A stretch of 64,000 nucleotides of DNA from Hongsoonwoonella zoysiae (lineage in GTDB: Bacteria > Pseudomonadota > Alphaproteobacteria > Rhizobiales > Stappiaceae). This document shows, one piece after another, positions 48,526 through 58,462 of this stretch. The DNA lies in assembly GCF_013266695.1 (NCBI RefSeq), contig NZ_JABRXF010000002.1:620001-684000 (forward strand), written 5' to 3'. The number at the start of each line of letters is the position of its first letter. Within the stretch, counting starts at the first letter, position 1. Made by a program: the position numbers and the translations under genes. The notes under the pieces were generated by a model. That model was not told where the DNA came from, searched no databases, and saw only the letters and a program-made list of their open reading frames with translations.

Positions 48526-49935
48526 ATGAAGCCAGTCCACGTGATCGGCGGCGGCCTTGCCGGATCCGAAGCCGCCTGGCAGATGGCGAACCGGGGCGTG
48601 CCCGTTGTCCTGCACGAAATGCGCCCGGTTCGCGGCACCGACGCGCACAAGACCGACGGCCTTGCCGAACTGGTCTGCTCCAATTCCTTCCGTTCCGACG
48701 ATGCCGAATTCAACGCCGTCGGCCTTTTGCACGAAGAACTGCGCCGCGCGGGCTCGCTGATCATGCGCTCGGCCGACGCGCATCAGGTGCCGGCAGGCGG
48801 GGCGCTTGCCGTCGACCGTGACGGCTTTTCCAATTCGGTCACCCAGGCACTGGAAGCCCATCCGCTGATCGAAATCGAGCGTGGCGAGGTTGACGGCCTG
48901 CCACCGCAAGACTGGGGCAGCACGATCATCGCCACCGGCCCACTCACCTCTCCCGCACTCGGCCAGGCGATCCAGCAGGCGACCGGCGAAGACGAACTGG
49001 CGTTTTTCGACGCGATCGCCCCAATTGTCCATTTCGACAGCATCGACATGGACAAAGCCTGGTTCCAGTCGCGATACGACAAGGTGGGCCCCGGCGGAAC
49101 GGGCAAAGACTACATCAACTGCCCGCTCGACAAGGACCAATACGAGGCCTTCGTTGATGCGTTGATCGACGGGCCGAAAACCGTATTTAAAGAATGGGAA
49201 GATACGCCCTATTTCGACGGGTGCCTGCCGATCGAGGTGATGGCGGAGCGCGGACGCGAAACGCTGCGCCACGGGCCGATGAAGCCGATGGGCCTGACAA
49301 ATGCCCACAACCCGACCGTCAAACCCTATGCGGTGGTGCAGCTTCGCCAGGACAACGCCCTGGGCACGCTCTACAACATGGTCGGCTTTCAGACGAAGCT
49401 GAAATACGGCGCCCAGGTCGAGATTTTCCAGATGATCCCGGGCCTTGAGAGCGCATCCTTCGCACGCCTCGGCGGCCTGCACCGCAACACCTTCCTGAAT
49501 TCGCCGAAACTGCTTGACGCGACACTGAAGCTGAAGGCAAGGCCAGACATTCGCTTCGCGGGCCAGATTACCGGCTGCGAGGGCTATGTGGAGTCAGCCT
49601 CGGTCGGCTGCATGGCGGGAATTTTCGCAGCAAGCGAACGCCTCGGCCACGATATCGCAAGGCCGCCCGAGACCACGGCGATGGGCGCGATACTCGCTCA
49701 TATTACGGGCGGGCATATCTCGCGCGAAGGCGATGGACCGCGTTCCTTCCAGCCGATGAATGTGAATTTCGGCCTGTTTCCGCCCGTCGAAGCCCCGACA
49801 AAGGACGAAGACGGCAAGCGCCTGCGCGGCCAGGCAAAGAAGAAAGCGCGCAACCTAGCGCTTTCCCGCCGCGCACTTGCCGATTTCGACGGCTGGATCG
49901 CAGGTGTCTCGCCAAAACGGGAAGCAGCGGAGTAA
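48526..49935 (+). CDS. trmFO: Methylenetetrahydrofolate--tRNA-(uracil-5-)-methyltransferase
   Basis: A 469-residue folate/FAD-dependent enzyme making 5-methyluridine at position 54 of tRNA. Marks are [18 protein letters not shown] (FAD motif), [75 protein letters not shown] and [19 protein letters not shown] with the catalytic cysteines. The ATG at 48526 follows AAGGA by ten bases; upstream in-frame starts are not supported. It is convergent with the phytoene-synthase-like gene, four bases between stops. Confidence 0.96.
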   Translation: MKPVHVIGGGLAGSEAAWQMANRGVPVVLHEMRPVRGTDAHKTDGLAELVCSNSFRSDDAEFNAVGLLHEELRRAGSLIMRSADAHQVPAGGALAVDRDGFSNSVTQALEAHPLIEIERGEVDGLPPQDWGSTIIATGPLTSPALGQAIQQATGEDELAFFDAIAPIVHFDSIDMDKAWFQSRYDKVGPGGTGKDYINCPLDKDQYEAFVDALIDGPKTVFKEWEDTPYFDGCLPIEVMAERGRETLRHGPMKPMGLTNAHNPTVKPYAVVQLRQDNALGTLYNMVGFQTKLKYGAQVEIFQMIPGLESASFARLGGLHRNTFLNSPKLLDATLKLKARPDIRFAGQITGCEGYVESASVGCMAGIFAASERLGHDIARPPETTAMGAILAHITGGHISREGDGPRSFQPMNVNFGLFPPVEAPTKDEDGKRLRGQAKKKARNLALSRRALADFDGWIAGVSPKREAAE

Positions 49936-49939
49936 GCCT

Positions 49940-50803
49940 TCAGGCGCTGTGCCGGGAACTCTTGCAAGCCTGCTTCCACGCGCGCCACAGCATCCACTGC
50001 CGCCTCAAGGGTGAAAGCTCGACGAAGTCGCGCAAGGGATCGTAGTTTTTTTTCCTCATGCGCTCCAGATGAGGCTCCACAAGGCAGACCGGCAGGAAAG
50101 CGGGAATGACCTTCTGGCCGACACAGCCGATCAGGCTGCGGGTGCGAAGCAGATGATCTGTCGCGTAAAGGCGCAGTTCCTCAACCGCGGCTTTCAACTG
50201 AGGCGTTGTCTTGCCCTGAAAAACGGTCTCCGGCTCAACACCATGGCGCCTGAGCACATCGGCAGGCAGGAACATCTGCCGGCGAGCGGCATGAAGGGGA
50301 AGCGCGCGCAAGAGCCCGGTGACCGCATAGGCAATGCCCGCATGGCCCGCAACCTCACCCGTGCCCGGATCCTCGCCATTCGTCAGCACTATCGACGCAA
50401 GCTGTATGAGCGCGGATGACGTTTCGCCGGTGTAGCCTTCAAGATCGTTCAGGCTAGGCATCGGATCGTCATAAAGATCGAAGGTGCGCGCCTCAATCAG
50501 GTTCAACAGCGGGGCGGCCGGCAGATTGAAACGATCCATCGCCCAGCGAAGCTCCGCCAGGACGGGGTGACTTTCGACATCGCCATGCCCCTCGCCCTCC
50601 AGCGCGTCACGCCACCACTGCAGGCGGATTTCGCCGGGAAGCGGGTCGGACACGATCTCGCGCACTCGCGAGACCTCAGTGTTGAAGGCAAAAAGCGCGA
50701 ATAGGCCGCGCCGCATTTCATCGCCCGCGAACAGCGAAGCGAGATAGCGATCCCGGTCGCTCTCGCGAACGAACGACTGGCAATGGTCGGCGGCACTCTT
50801 CAT
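49940..50803 (-). CDS. Squalene/phytoene synthase family protein, NDUFAF6-like
   Basis: A 287-residue all-helical protein of the phytoene/squalene synthase family. It keeps the family body (DRYLASLFAGDEMRRGLFALFAFNTEVSRVRE, LQWWRDALEG, GYTGETSSALIQLA, GIAYAVTGLLRALPLHAARRQMFLP) but lacks clear aspartate-rich motifs, as DDxxD is reduced to YDDPMP. This form resembles mitochondrial NDUFAF6, a complex I assembly factor. Its upstream neighbour is an NDUFAF3-like gene, which supports that reading over carotenoid synthesis. Start may be ATG 50803 or GTG 50827, the latter three bases after the neighbour's stop. Confidence 0.85.
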   Translation of the reverse strand: MKSAADHCQSFVRESDRDRYLASLFAGDEMRRGLFALFAFNTEVSRVREIVSDPLPGEIRLQWWRDALEGEGHGDVESHPVLAELRWAMDRFNLPAAPLLNLIEARTFDLYDDPMPSLNDLEGYTGETSSALIQLASIVLTNGEDPGTGEVAGHAGIAYAVTGLLRALPLHAARRQMFLPADVLRRHGVEPETVFQGKTTPQLKAAVEELRLYATDHLLRTRSLIGCVGQKVIPAFLPVCLVEPHLERMRKKNYDPLRDFVELSPLRRQWMLWRAWKQACKSSRHSA

Positions 50804-50830
50804 TGTAGGAGAATTAGAACGCCGCACGGA

Positions 50831-51229
50831 TCAGTCCACGGCGAGAAGTGCCGCTGCCACGGCCCTGTCTTCGGAGAGCAACACATTATAGGTTCTGACA
50901 GCCGCCCCGGTGGCCATGGCATCGGCCCGAATGGCGCGGGCGCGAAACTCTTCCCTCAGCCAGGGCGGGATGCGGCGAATGTCAGGCCCGGTGCCGATCA
51001 GAAGCACTTCTATTTCGCCAGCCTCCTCGAATACCCGCTCGAAAGCTTCCACCGTCAGTTCCTCGACAGCCGCCGGAGTCCAACCGTAGATCCCGCTAGG
51101 CACGCTAAGGATGGAACCGCGATGCGACATCTTCGCGAAGCGGAAACCGCCGTTGCCATAGGCATCAACAGGTGCTCGACCTGGAAAATGCGCATCGCGA
51201 ATGACGATGCCTTGTCCTCTTTGAGCCAT
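50831..51229 (-). CDS. Mth938-like domain protein, NDUFAF3-like
   Basis: A 132-residue single-domain protein of the Mth938/DUF498 fold. Marks are IVIRDAHFPGRAPVDAYGNGGFRF, GSILSVPSGIYGWTP, VLLIGTGPDIRRIP and AVRTYNVLLSEDRAVAAALLA, as in human NDUFAF3, which helps assemble respiratory complex I. In alphaproteobacteria the gene commonly sits after secDF. GGAAGG lies six bases before ATG 51229. It follows secF by 22 bases on the same strand, so it is in the sec operon. Confidence 0.92.
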   Translation of the reverse strand: MAQRGQGIVIRDAHFPGRAPVDAYGNGGFRFAKMSHRGSILSVPSGIYGWTPAAVEELTVEAFERVFEEAGEIEVLLIGTGPDIRRIPPWLREEFRARAIRADAMATGAAVRTYNVLLSEDRAVAAALLAVD

Positions 51230-51251
51230 TGCGGAACCTTCCAGCGCCTTG

Positions 51252-52208
51252 TTACGCCGGCGCGGCCGCGCTGTCGTCCTTCTCCGCATCCTCCTTGCCG
51301 GCCTTGGCCTGACCGCCGCCCGGGCGCAGGTTCAGGAAGATCAGCATGGGTGCGGCGAGGAAGATCGACGAATATGTACCGATCACGATGCCGAAGATCA
51401 TCGCCAGCGTGAACGTGCGGATGACTTCGCCGCCGAAGATATATAGGGCGATCAGCGCCAAAAGCGTGGTGACCGAGGTCATCACCGTGCGCGACAGCAT
51501 CTCGTTGATCGACCTGTCCAGAAGCTCTGGCAGCGCCATCTTCTTGTATCGGCGCAGGTTTTCGCGAATACGGTCGTAAACTACGACGGTATCGTTCAGC
51601 GAATAACCGATGATCGTCAGAATCGCCGCGATACTCGACAGCGAGAATTCAAGCTGCAGGACGACGAAGAGGCCCACCGTGACGATGATGTCATTGATCG
51701 TCGTGACGATGGCGCCAACGGCGAACTGCCACTCGAACCGGAACCAAATGTAAAAGAGGATCACCACGAGCGCCGAGATCACGGCAATGGTGCCCGCCTG
51801 CGCAAGCTCACCCGAAACGCGCGGGCCAACCACCTCGATCCGGCGGAACTCCACCCTATCCTCAAAACTGCTGCGAACCTTGGCAACGGCTGCCTGCTGA
51901 GCGGTCTCACCGCCCTCCTGCTGCTGGATACGAACAAGGACTTCGTCAGGCCCGCCAAAGCTCTGAACCTGAATGTCTCCAAGGTCCAGCGCTCCGAGGT
52001 CGGCCCGGATCCGCGCTATATCCGCCGGGCTTTCATTGGTCTTCATCTCGATGACCGTACCGCCCTTGAAGTCGATACCGAAATTCAGTCCGACAGCGAA
52101 GAACAGGACGATCGAGGCGACCGCCACGATCGCCGACAGCGGGAAGCTGTACCGCCGCAGCCACATGAAGCGGTAATGGGTATTTTCGGGAACCAGTTTC
52201 AGAAGCAT
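51252..52208 (-). CDS. secF: Protein translocase subunit SecF
   Basis: A 318-residue inner-membrane protein that, with SecD, uses the proton gradient to pull exported proteins from the Sec channel. It has six membrane segments, the periplasmic P1 part, and GIDFKGGTVIEM, IGYSLNDTVVVYDRIREN and TSVTTLLALIALYIFGG. The start at 52208 follows TTGAGGAAC by six bases and gives MLLKLVPENTHYRFM, a normal N-terminus. A charged tail with lysines and alanines ends the protein. Ten bases separate it from secD. Confidence 0.96.
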   Translation of the reverse strand: MLLKLVPENTHYRFMWLRRYSFPLSAIVAVASIVLFFAVGLNFGIDFKGGTVIEMKTNESPADIARIRADLGALDLGDIQVQSFGGPDEVLVRIQQQEGGETAQQAAVAKVRSSFEDRVEFRRIEVVGPRVSGELAQAGTIAVISALVVILFYIWFRFEWQFAVGAIVTTINDIIVTVGLFVVLQLEFSLSSIAAILTIIGYSLNDTVVVYDRIRENLRRYKKMALPELLDRSINEMLSRTVMTSVTTLLALIALYIFGGEVIRTFTLAMIFGIVIGTYSSIFLAAPMLIFLNLRPGGGQAKAGKEDAEKDDSAAAPA

Positions 52209-52218
52209 GACTTGTTCC

Positions 52219-53829
52219 TCAAATCGGCAGATGGCTCGGCCGGCGCCAGCGCACCCATAGCGCGACAAGCATGCGCGAGAAGGTGAATGCCGAGAAGACC
52301 GTGGTGAAAATGCCGATGGCAAGTGTAACGGCAAAGCCGCGGATCGGACCGGAACCGAGTTGGAACAGGATAACGGCGGCGATCAGCGTCGTGATATTGG
52401 CGTCAAGGATTGTACCGAGCGCACGGGAATAACCGGCATCAATCGCGCTTATCGCCGATCTGCCGGCTCTCGATTCCTCTCGAATACGCTCGAAGATGAG
52501 CACATTGGCGTCCACCGCCATGCCGATCGTCAGCACGATGCCGGCAATACCCGGTAGAGTGAGCGTGGCCTGAAGGAAGGTCAGCGCGCCGAATATCAGC
52601 AGGATATTCGCCGTCAAAGCGATATCGGCCATGACGCCGAAGCGGCCATAGGCCAACACCATGAAGATGACGACAGCGGCCGCACCGATCAGCGATGCAA
52701 GACGACCGGCATCGATCGAATCCTGACCGAGGCCTGGGCCGATCGAGCGCTCTTCGACGACGGTGAGCTTGGCCGGCAATGCGCCGGCACGCAGGAGCAC
52801 GGCGAGATCGTTCGCAGATTCGACGTCGAAATTGCCCGAAATCTGGCCCGAGCCACCGGTGATGGGCTCACGTATGACCGGTGCCGAGATCACCTCGTCA
52901 TCGAGCACAATCGCGAAAGGCCGCCCGACATTCTGCTGGGTCACGATGGCGAACTTGCGCGCACCCGACGTGTTGAAGCGGAAATTCACGACAGGCTCGT
53001 TGGTACGCTGATCGAAGGAGACCTGCGCATCGACGAGATCCTCACCCGACAGGAGCGGCGCTTCTTCCAGAAGGTAGGGGATCGGCGGCTCGTCGATGGA
53101 ATCCATGACGATGGTGCCTGCCGGGGGGCGCGTCTGCAGCGCCTGCTCCGCGGACATGGACACGTCCACCATGTGGAAGGTCAGCTGCGCAGTCTGGCCG
53201 ACAAGCGCCTTCAAACGCTGGGGATCGTTCTCACCCGGCGCCTCTACGAGAATACGATCCTCACCCTGACGCTGGATGTTCGGCTCGGTCGTGCCAAGCT
53301 CGTCAACACGGCGGCGAATAACCTCGATCGACTGCTGGACAATGGATCGCACGCGCTGCGAAAGGCCTTCCTCCGTGAAGGTGAAGCGGGCGAGCCCATC
53401 CTCCGAGACGTTCAACTCGAATTCGTTGACCTGCTGCCCGCCGAAAAGCGATGACACCAGCGGATTTGCGAGACCGGAGAGACGTTCGCGCGCTTCGTCT
53501 ATGCGCTCAACATCGCGGATACGCACCTGCACGCCCTGCCCTTGCACACCCAGGCCCGTATAGCCGATGCGCGGTTCCTCACGCAGTGTCTGACGAATAT
53601 CGCCCACAAGCGTCTTCAAGCGCTTCTGGATGTAATCCTGCTTGTCCACCTCATAAAGCAGATAGGCGCCGCCTTGCAGGTCCAGCCCAAGCACGATCTG
53701 GCGCTTCGGCAGCCAATCCGGCATTTGCCTCAAACTTTCGGTGGAAAAGAAGTTCGGCAGCGTGGAGACGAGACCGGCGAGGACTACGAGGACGACCAGC
53801 GCGATCTTCCAACGTGCAAAATAAAGCAT
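52219..53829 (-). CDS. secD: Protein translocase subunit SecD
   Basis: A 536-residue partner of SecF. The first membrane segment (LVVLVVLAGLVSTLP) is followed by the large periplasmic P1 domain starting LGLDLQGGAYLLYEV, with RRRVDELGTTEPNIQRQGEDRILVE, and five more membrane segments near the C-terminus with GIVLTIGMAVDANVLIFERIREE and DANITTLIAAVILF. The order yajC-secD-secF is standard. The gap to yajC is 67 bases. Confidence 0.97.
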   Translation of the reverse strand: MLYFARWKIALVVLVVLAGLVSTLPNFFSTESLRQMPDWLPKRQIVLGLDLQGGAYLLYEVDKQDYIQKRLKTLVGDIRQTLREEPRIGYTGLGVQGQGVQVRIRDVERIDEARERLSGLANPLVSSLFGGQQVNEFELNVSEDGLARFTFTEEGLSQRVRSIVQQSIEVIRRRVDELGTTEPNIQRQGEDRILVEAPGENDPQRLKALVGQTAQLTFHMVDVSMSAEQALQTRPPAGTIVMDSIDEPPIPYLLEEAPLLSGEDLVDAQVSFDQRTNEPVVNFRFNTSGARKFAIVTQQNVGRPFAIVLDDEVISAPVIREPITGGSGQISGNFDVESANDLAVLLRAGALPAKLTVVEERSIGPGLGQDSIDAGRLASLIGAAAVVIFMVLAYGRFGVMADIALTANILLIFGALTFLQATLTLPGIAGIVLTIGMAVDANVLIFERIREESRAGRSAISAIDAGYSRALGTILDANITTLIAAVILFQLGSGPIRGFAVTLAIGIFTTVFSAFTFSRMLVALWVRWRRPSHLPI

Positions 53830-53896
53830 GACAGGGAACCCGTTCGATTGCCGGACAGAGGCGTTTCAGCTCAATCCGGCGTCAGTTGGCCGTCGC

Positions 53897-54232
53897 TCAG
53901 CCGTTTTCCTTCACAGGTTCCGACTTGGAGCGCACTTCCTGAATCATGCTGCGCACCGCGCGGACCTTGACGCCTTCGCCCAGTTCCAGCTGAACCTCGC
54001 CGTCATCAATGACCTTGGAGACCTTGCCGATAAGCCCGCCGGTCGTCACGACCGTGTCGCCGCGCCGAAGGTTCGACACCATTTCCTGATGCTGCTTCAT
54101 CCTCTGCCGCTGCGGGCGAATGATCAGGAAATACATGATCACGAAGATGAGGATAAAGGGCAGGATCGAGATCAGGAAATCCGCGCCGCCCGCCGCAGGA
54201 GCGCCTTGCGCGAACGCAGGAGTAATCAGCAT
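53897..54232 (-). CDS. yajC: Preprotein translocase subunit YajC
   Basis: A 111-residue single-pass protein of the Sec auxiliary complex SecDF-YajC. After a short exported N-terminus (MLITPAFAQ) comes the membrane helix (FLISILPFILIFVIMYFLII) and the signature RPQRQRMKQHQEMVSNLRRGDTVVTTGGLIGKV. The ribosome site GAGGAG abuts the ATG at 54238, so the second ATG at 54232, six bases from it, is the better start. Confidence 0.95.
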   Translation of the reverse strand: MLITPAFAQGAPAAGGADFLISILPFILIFVIMYFLIIRPQRQRMKQHQEMVSNLRRGDTVVTTGGLIGKVSKVIDDGEVQLELGEGVKVRAVRSMIQEVRSKSEPVKENG

Positions 54233-54471
54233 GAACATCTCCTCGGGAAACTGTGGTGATCCAGTCGGCAGAGCATTTCAGTCCGACCTGGAATTCCACA
54301 AGACCGTACATTGATCAATGGTGCGCGGACTATAGCGACCATGCCCGCTAATGCAAGGCACGCCGTACCCCATCCGCACGACCACTTTGGCGTTTGGCAC
54401 CGTCGTGATAATGGAGCCTGAATTAACGACAGCCTGCAGGCGACGCAACAACAATCACCGGGAACGCGAAG

Positions 54472-55359
54472 ATGCCGCAAGACACCGATGCAAGCCAGAT
54501 CGCCACGAAACTGGACCGCCTGATCGGTTTGATCGAACGCGCCGTGCCGCCGGAACCGGCGAGTCCCGATTTCGAGGCGGCGGACGCCTTCGTCTGGCAC
54601 CTTCATCCCGAACGTCTCGAAGGTGTGGCAAAGGTCAACCGCGTCGATATCGGACTGTTGCACGGCATCGACCGGATGCGCGACCAACTCGTTGAGAACA
54701 CGGAACGATTCGCGAAGGGCTATGCTGCAAACAACGTGCTTTTGTGGGGTGCGCGCGGGATGGGAAAATCATCCCTCGTGAAAGCCTCGCACGCGACAGT
54801 GAACGCGACCCTGGAAAAGGACGGCTCGGACCACCGCCTGAAGCTTATCGAAATCCACCGCGAAGACATCGAAAGCCTGCCCCGGCTGATGGCGTATCTG
54901 AAGGAGAGCCGGCACCGCTTCATCGTCTTTTGCGACGACCTGAGCTTCGACGGCGGCGACACCTCCTACAAGTCCCTCAAGGCGGTGCTGGAAGGCGGAA
55001 TCGAGGGACGCCCGGCAAACGTACTCTTCTACGCGACATCAAACCGCCGCCACCTGATGCCGCGCGACATGATCGAGAACGAACGGTCGACTGCCATCAA
55101 CCCGAGCGAGGCCGTGGAAGAGAAGGTCTCGCTATCGGACCGCTTCGGGCTTTGGCTCGGCTTTCACAACTGCAGCCAGGACGATTTCCTGACGATGATC
55201 GAAGGGTATGTCGATCATTATGGTCTGGACATCGGGCGTGAAGCGCTCAGGGCCGAGGCTATCGAATGGGCGCAGACACGGGGAAGCCGGTCAGGGCGTG
55301 TCGCTTTCCAATACATACAGGATCTCGCCGGGCGCCTTGGAAAGACGCTCGGCGAATAG
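54472..55359 (+). CDS. DUF815 family AAA-type ATPase
   Basis: A 295-residue P-loop protein. Walker A is NVLLWGARGMGKSSLVKA near residue 90; Walker B is RFIVFCDDLSFD near 145; further marks are KAVLEGGIEGRPANVLFYATSNRRHLMPRDM and a sensor region DRFGLWLGFHNCSQDDFL. It matches DUF815, a conserved AAA family of unknown function. It lies divergent from yajC and convergent with the NlpD-like gene. Confidence 0.92.
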   Translation: MPQDTDASQIATKLDRLIGLIERAVPPEPASPDFEAADAFVWHLHPERLEGVAKVNRVDIGLLHGIDRMRDQLVENTERFAKGYAANNVLLWGARGMGKSSLVKASHATVNATLEKDGSDHRLKLIEIHREDIESLPRLMAYLKESRHRFIVFCDDLSFDGGDTSYKSLKAVLEGGIEGRPANVLFYATSNRRHLMPRDMIENERSTAINPSEAVEEKVSLSDRFGLWLGFHNCSQDDFLTMIEGYVDHYGLDIGREALRAEAIEWAQTRGSRSGRVAFQYIQDLAGRLGKTLGE

Positions 55360-55392
55360 GGGCAAGAAATATCGGGGGTTCACGCGTGGCGA

Positions 55393-56712
55393 TCAGGAGT
55401 TCGCCATATAGCGCATCGGATCGACGGGCTTGTTGCCCTTGCGAAGCTCGAAATGAACCTGCGGCTGGCTGACAGAGCCGGTCGCGCCGGCATATCCGAT
55501 GGTGTCGCCCCGGCGAACGTTGTCGCCGCGCGATACCGACAGTTTGCTGTTGTGGGCATAGGCCGATACCCAGCCGTCGCTATGGCGCACCAGAATAAGG
55601 TTGCCGTAGCCCTTCAACTCGTTGCCGGAGTAGATGACCACCCCGTCATCGGCGGCCTTGACCTCGGTTCCCTCCGGTACGGCGAGATTGATACCGTCGT
55701 TTCGCGTTCCGCCCGGCTTCGAACCGAATTCCGAAATGATGCGCCCCCGCACCGGCCAGCGGAAGCGGCCTTCATTGGGATCGCGCGCAGCGTTTGCGAC
55801 CGCGGCAACCTCCACCTTTTCGGGCTTTTCATCGCTCTTCGGCTCAATGCGCTTCGTGCTGACGGAACGCAAGGGTTCGGAAGGCGCGACTTCCTGTTTA
55901 ACCGCCCTGTTCGCCGCGGATGCGGAAGTAACGCGAGACCCCGCCGGCTTGCGGCTTGGCGTCCCGATGGAGGCGTCCGTCACTGTCGCCGCGGGCGCGG
56001 CAGCGACGCGCACGGTTTCGGGCTTCGGTTCCGGTCTGGGGAGAGTATCGTTCAGGCGCGCCTCGGATTTCGGCACGGAACCCGTCACGCTGGGCTCCCC
56101 GTTCGCCGAGGGCAGGCGCACAGGGGCAAAATTCGACGCGGCTTCGCGTCCGGAAGCGCTATAGGTCGGAATTACGATCGATTGACCGGCCTTGAGAGAC
56201 GTTGCCGAGTCCAGCCCGTTTACATCCGCCAGCACATTCTGCGGGACACCATAGCGCCGAGACATGGAATAAAGCGTATCACCGTTCCTGACGGTGACCT
56301 GGGTGCCGCCCGCAGTCGACCAGCCGCGCGACGTACGCGGAATCCGCGCATTGGTACCGGCCAGATTATTGTCCGAGGAAACCGGCTTCAACGTCGGTGA
56401 AAGCCTCGAGGTTTTGGAAATCGAACCAGTAGTAATCGACGGGGAAGACCCGCTTGCGGGCGGCAGCGCCGCCGTTTCGACCTTGCCGCGCTTGACGGTC
56501 GACGCCGTCGGCCCGGCAGCGATATCTTCGAAACTCGGCTGCTCGAATTCCTGATTCAGGATCTTCTTCTGATTCCCGGTACTGCCGGTGTAAATTGGCC
56601 CCTCGAACCGGTCGACATGGGAGCTGCACCCCGCTGCCATCGCCGCCAGGACGACCGCAACCGCGGTGCGCGACAGATAGTGGGCTTGCCGTCTGGTGAT
56701 TTGCGTAATCAT
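55393..56712 (-). CDS. LysM/LytM lipoprotein, NlpD-like, non-catalytic peptidase domain
   Basis: A 439-residue lipoprotein: signal peptide with lipobox MAAGC, a long low-complexity middle rich in Pro, Ser and Val, one LysM domain (TVRNGDTLYSMSRRYGVPQN, residues ~140-185) that binds peptidoglycan, and a C-terminal LytM/M23 domain. The metal ligands of active M23 enzymes are lost: HxGxD reads NDGIN and HxH reads QVH. Such degenerate LytM factors (NlpD, EnvC) activate amidases for septum splitting, which is the likely role. Gene order pcm-nlpD is the same as in enterobacteria. Confidence 0.93.
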   Translation of the reverse strand: MITQITRRQAHYLSRTAVAVVLAAMAAGCSSHVDRFEGPIYTGSTGNQKKILNQEFEQPSFEDIAAGPTASTVKRGKVETAALPPASGSSPSITTGSISKTSRLSPTLKPVSSDNNLAGTNARIPRTSRGWSTAGGTQVTVRNGDTLYSMSRRYGVPQNVLADVNGLDSATSLKAGQSIVIPTYSASGREAASNFAPVRLPSANGEPSVTGSVPKSEARLNDTLPRPEPKPETVRVAAAPAATVTDASIGTPSRKPAGSRVTSASAANRAVKQEVAPSEPLRSVSTKRIEPKSDEKPEKVEVAAVANAARDPNEGRFRWPVRGRIISEFGSKPGGTRNDGINLAVPEGTEVKAADDGVVIYSGNELKGYGNLILVRHSDGWVSAYAHNSKLSVSRGDNVRRGDTIGYAGATGSVSQPQVHFELRKGNKPVDPMRYMANS

Positions 56713-56994
56713 GGCGCTACTCGGACTCAAGACACCGGAGGAATGTTCTTCACAAGTAAATCGCGGTAACGTTGATAAAGGCTTAAAAGCCGCGAAAAAC
56801 GACCGAATGAGCGGCGATTTGCTCTGGCGCTACGTCTTTTCCGCAGGGAAATTCCCTTAAAGGAAATTTCCCGTTTCGTTGTTCATTTCAAGCACTTGCA
56901 GCCGAGTAGACGCGGGCGTGGCCGTTTCGCCAAATGAACATCCGCAGACGGTAACCATTTATAGCTGGCAGCAGCGCACCGGCAGGGAGATTGG

Positions 56995-57681
56995 TTAAAG
57001 GCTGCTCGCCGCACCGGGGAGAAGAGGCACGAAGCGAACGGCGCCAAGATTACGCTCCACAAGGCCGTTCGGCGTCTTTTCGTAAAGGACAAGCTCCTGA
57101 ATGCCGCCGGAGGGGCCGACCGGGACAACCAGTTTTCCGCCGTCCTCAAGCTGTTCCATCAACGCTTGCGGAACCTTGTCGGCCGCTGCCGTCACGATGA
57201 TGCGATCGAACGGCGCATGTTCGGCCAGACCCAACATGCCGTCACCAAAATGCACGGTGACATTTGGCAGCTTCAGCGCCGAAAGCCGGTCACGCGCGAG
57301 ATCGGCAAGCGTGCGGTAACGCTCTACCGAATGCACCTCGTCGGCGAGATGGCCCAGCACCGCGGCCTGAAAGCCGGAACCGGTGCCTATCTCCAGAACG
57401 CGGTGCTCCGGCTTTACGTCGAGCGCCTCCGTCATCATACCGACGACAGTGGGTTGGGAGATCGTCTGCCCGCATTCGATCGGCAGGGCCGTATTGTCGT
57501 AGGCGTGCTTCTGCAAGTTGGCGGTGAGGAAGAAACGACGCGGGACACGCTCTATCGCCGACAGGACCCGCCTGTCGCGAATACCTTGTTTCCTGAGTTC
57601 CAGGGCAAGTCCAGCCCTCGCTTCCGCCTCCTGAGGCGTTGGCTCCGGGCTTTCATGGTCGAAATCGTCGTTCAAGTGCAC
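56995..57681 (-). CDS. pcm: Protein-L-isoaspartate O-methyltransferase
   Basis: A 228-residue methyltransferase that repairs isoaspartyl residues in aged proteins using S-adenosylmethionine. Marks are ALPIECGQTISQPTVVGMMTEAL, VLEIGTGSGFQAAVL (motif I), VHSVERYRTLADLAR, and FDRIIVTAAADKVPQALMEQLEDGG. The start may be GTG 57681 or TTG 57675; AGGGGGG lies one and seven bases before them. It follows surE by 17 bases, the widespread surE-pcm pair. Confidence 0.95.
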   Translation of the reverse strand: MHLNDDFDHESPEPTPQEAEARAGLALELRKQGIRDRRVLSAIERVPRRFFLTANLQKHAYDNTALPIECGQTISQPTVVGMMTEALDVKPEHRVLEIGTGSGFQAAVLGHLADEVHSVERYRTLADLARDRLSALKLPNVTVHFGDGMLGLAEHAPFDRIIVTAAADKVPQALMEQLEDGGKLVVPVGPSGGIQELVLYEKTPNGLVERNLGAVRFVPLLPGAASSL

Positions 57682-57698
57682 GCCCCCCTACCCAACGC

Positions 57699-58457
57699 TT
57701 ATTTTAGCGCGGTGACGAGCGTATCCCTAAGCGATTCGGCCGTCAGGTCGAGTTTCATGGGCGTGATCGAGATATAGCCCGCGCGAAGAGCGCCGAGGTC
57801 GGTATGTTCCGCCGGCGTTTCCTCCTCGCCCTTGAAGGCCAGCCAGTAATAAGGCACGCCCCGCCCGTCAACGCGCGCATCCACATAGAGCGCACCGACC
57901 TCCCGCTTTCCCTGCCGCGTGACGTCGATGCCGGCAACCTCTTCGGCGGGAACAGCTGGAAAATTCACGTTGAGCAGCGTATCGCCCGGCAGTTCGATAT
58001 CGAGAAGCCTACGGATGAGGCCCGGCGCATGTGTCGTCGCCGTCCTGAAATCGGGCTTTTGTCCCTCCTTCCAGGAATAGGCCTGCGACAGCGCAATGGA
58101 ACGAACACCCATCAGGATGCCTTCCATCGCACCTGCGATGGTGCCGGAATAAGTGACGTCGTCGGCAACGTTCTGACCGCGATTGACACCGGAAAGGACA
58201 AGATCGGGCGGGCCGTCCATCAATTCCCGCACACCCATGATGACGCAGTCGGTCGGCGTGCCACGTACGGCGAACCGGCGCTCGTCGATCTTCCTTACCC
58301 GCAAGGGATCATGCAACGTCAGAGAATGAGCGGTTCCGCTCTGATCGGTCTCGGGTGCCACACACCAGACATCGTCGGACAGCTCTCCCGCAATTGCGCG
58401 CAGCGCCTCGAAACCTTCCGCGTTGATGCCGTCGTCGTTCGTGAGAAGAATACGCAT
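57699..58457 (-). CDS. surE: 5'/3'-nucleotidase SurE
   Basis: A 252-residue metal-dependent phosphatase of nucleoside monophosphates linked to stationary-phase survival. The metal-binding N-terminus is [19 protein letters not shown]; further marks are [60 protein letters not shown] and LLNVNFP. It starts five bases after serS. Confidence 0.97.
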   Translation of the reverse strand: MRILLTNDDGINAEGFEALRAIAGELSDDVWCVAPETDQSGTAHSLTLHDPLRVRKIDERRFAVRGTPTDCVIMGVRELMDGPPDLVLSGVNRGQNVADDVTYSGTIAGAMEGILMGVRSIALSQAYSWKEGQKPDFRTATTHAPGLIRRLLDIELPGDTLLNVNFPAVPAEEVAGIDVTRQGKREVGALYVDARVDGRGVPYYWLAFKGEEETPAEHTDLGALRAGYISITPMKLDLTAESLRDTLVTALK

Positions 58458-58462
58458 GAGCC

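Noticed and set aside
48406-49482. A 358-codon open frame antisense to trmFO
   Set aside because: Shadow frame of trmFO with no recognisable features.
56845-56874. Inverted repeat around gggaaattccc / ggaaatttccc between pcm and the NlpD-like gene
   Set aside because: AT-rich and imperfect, without a T-run on the needed strand; not convincing as terminator or operator.
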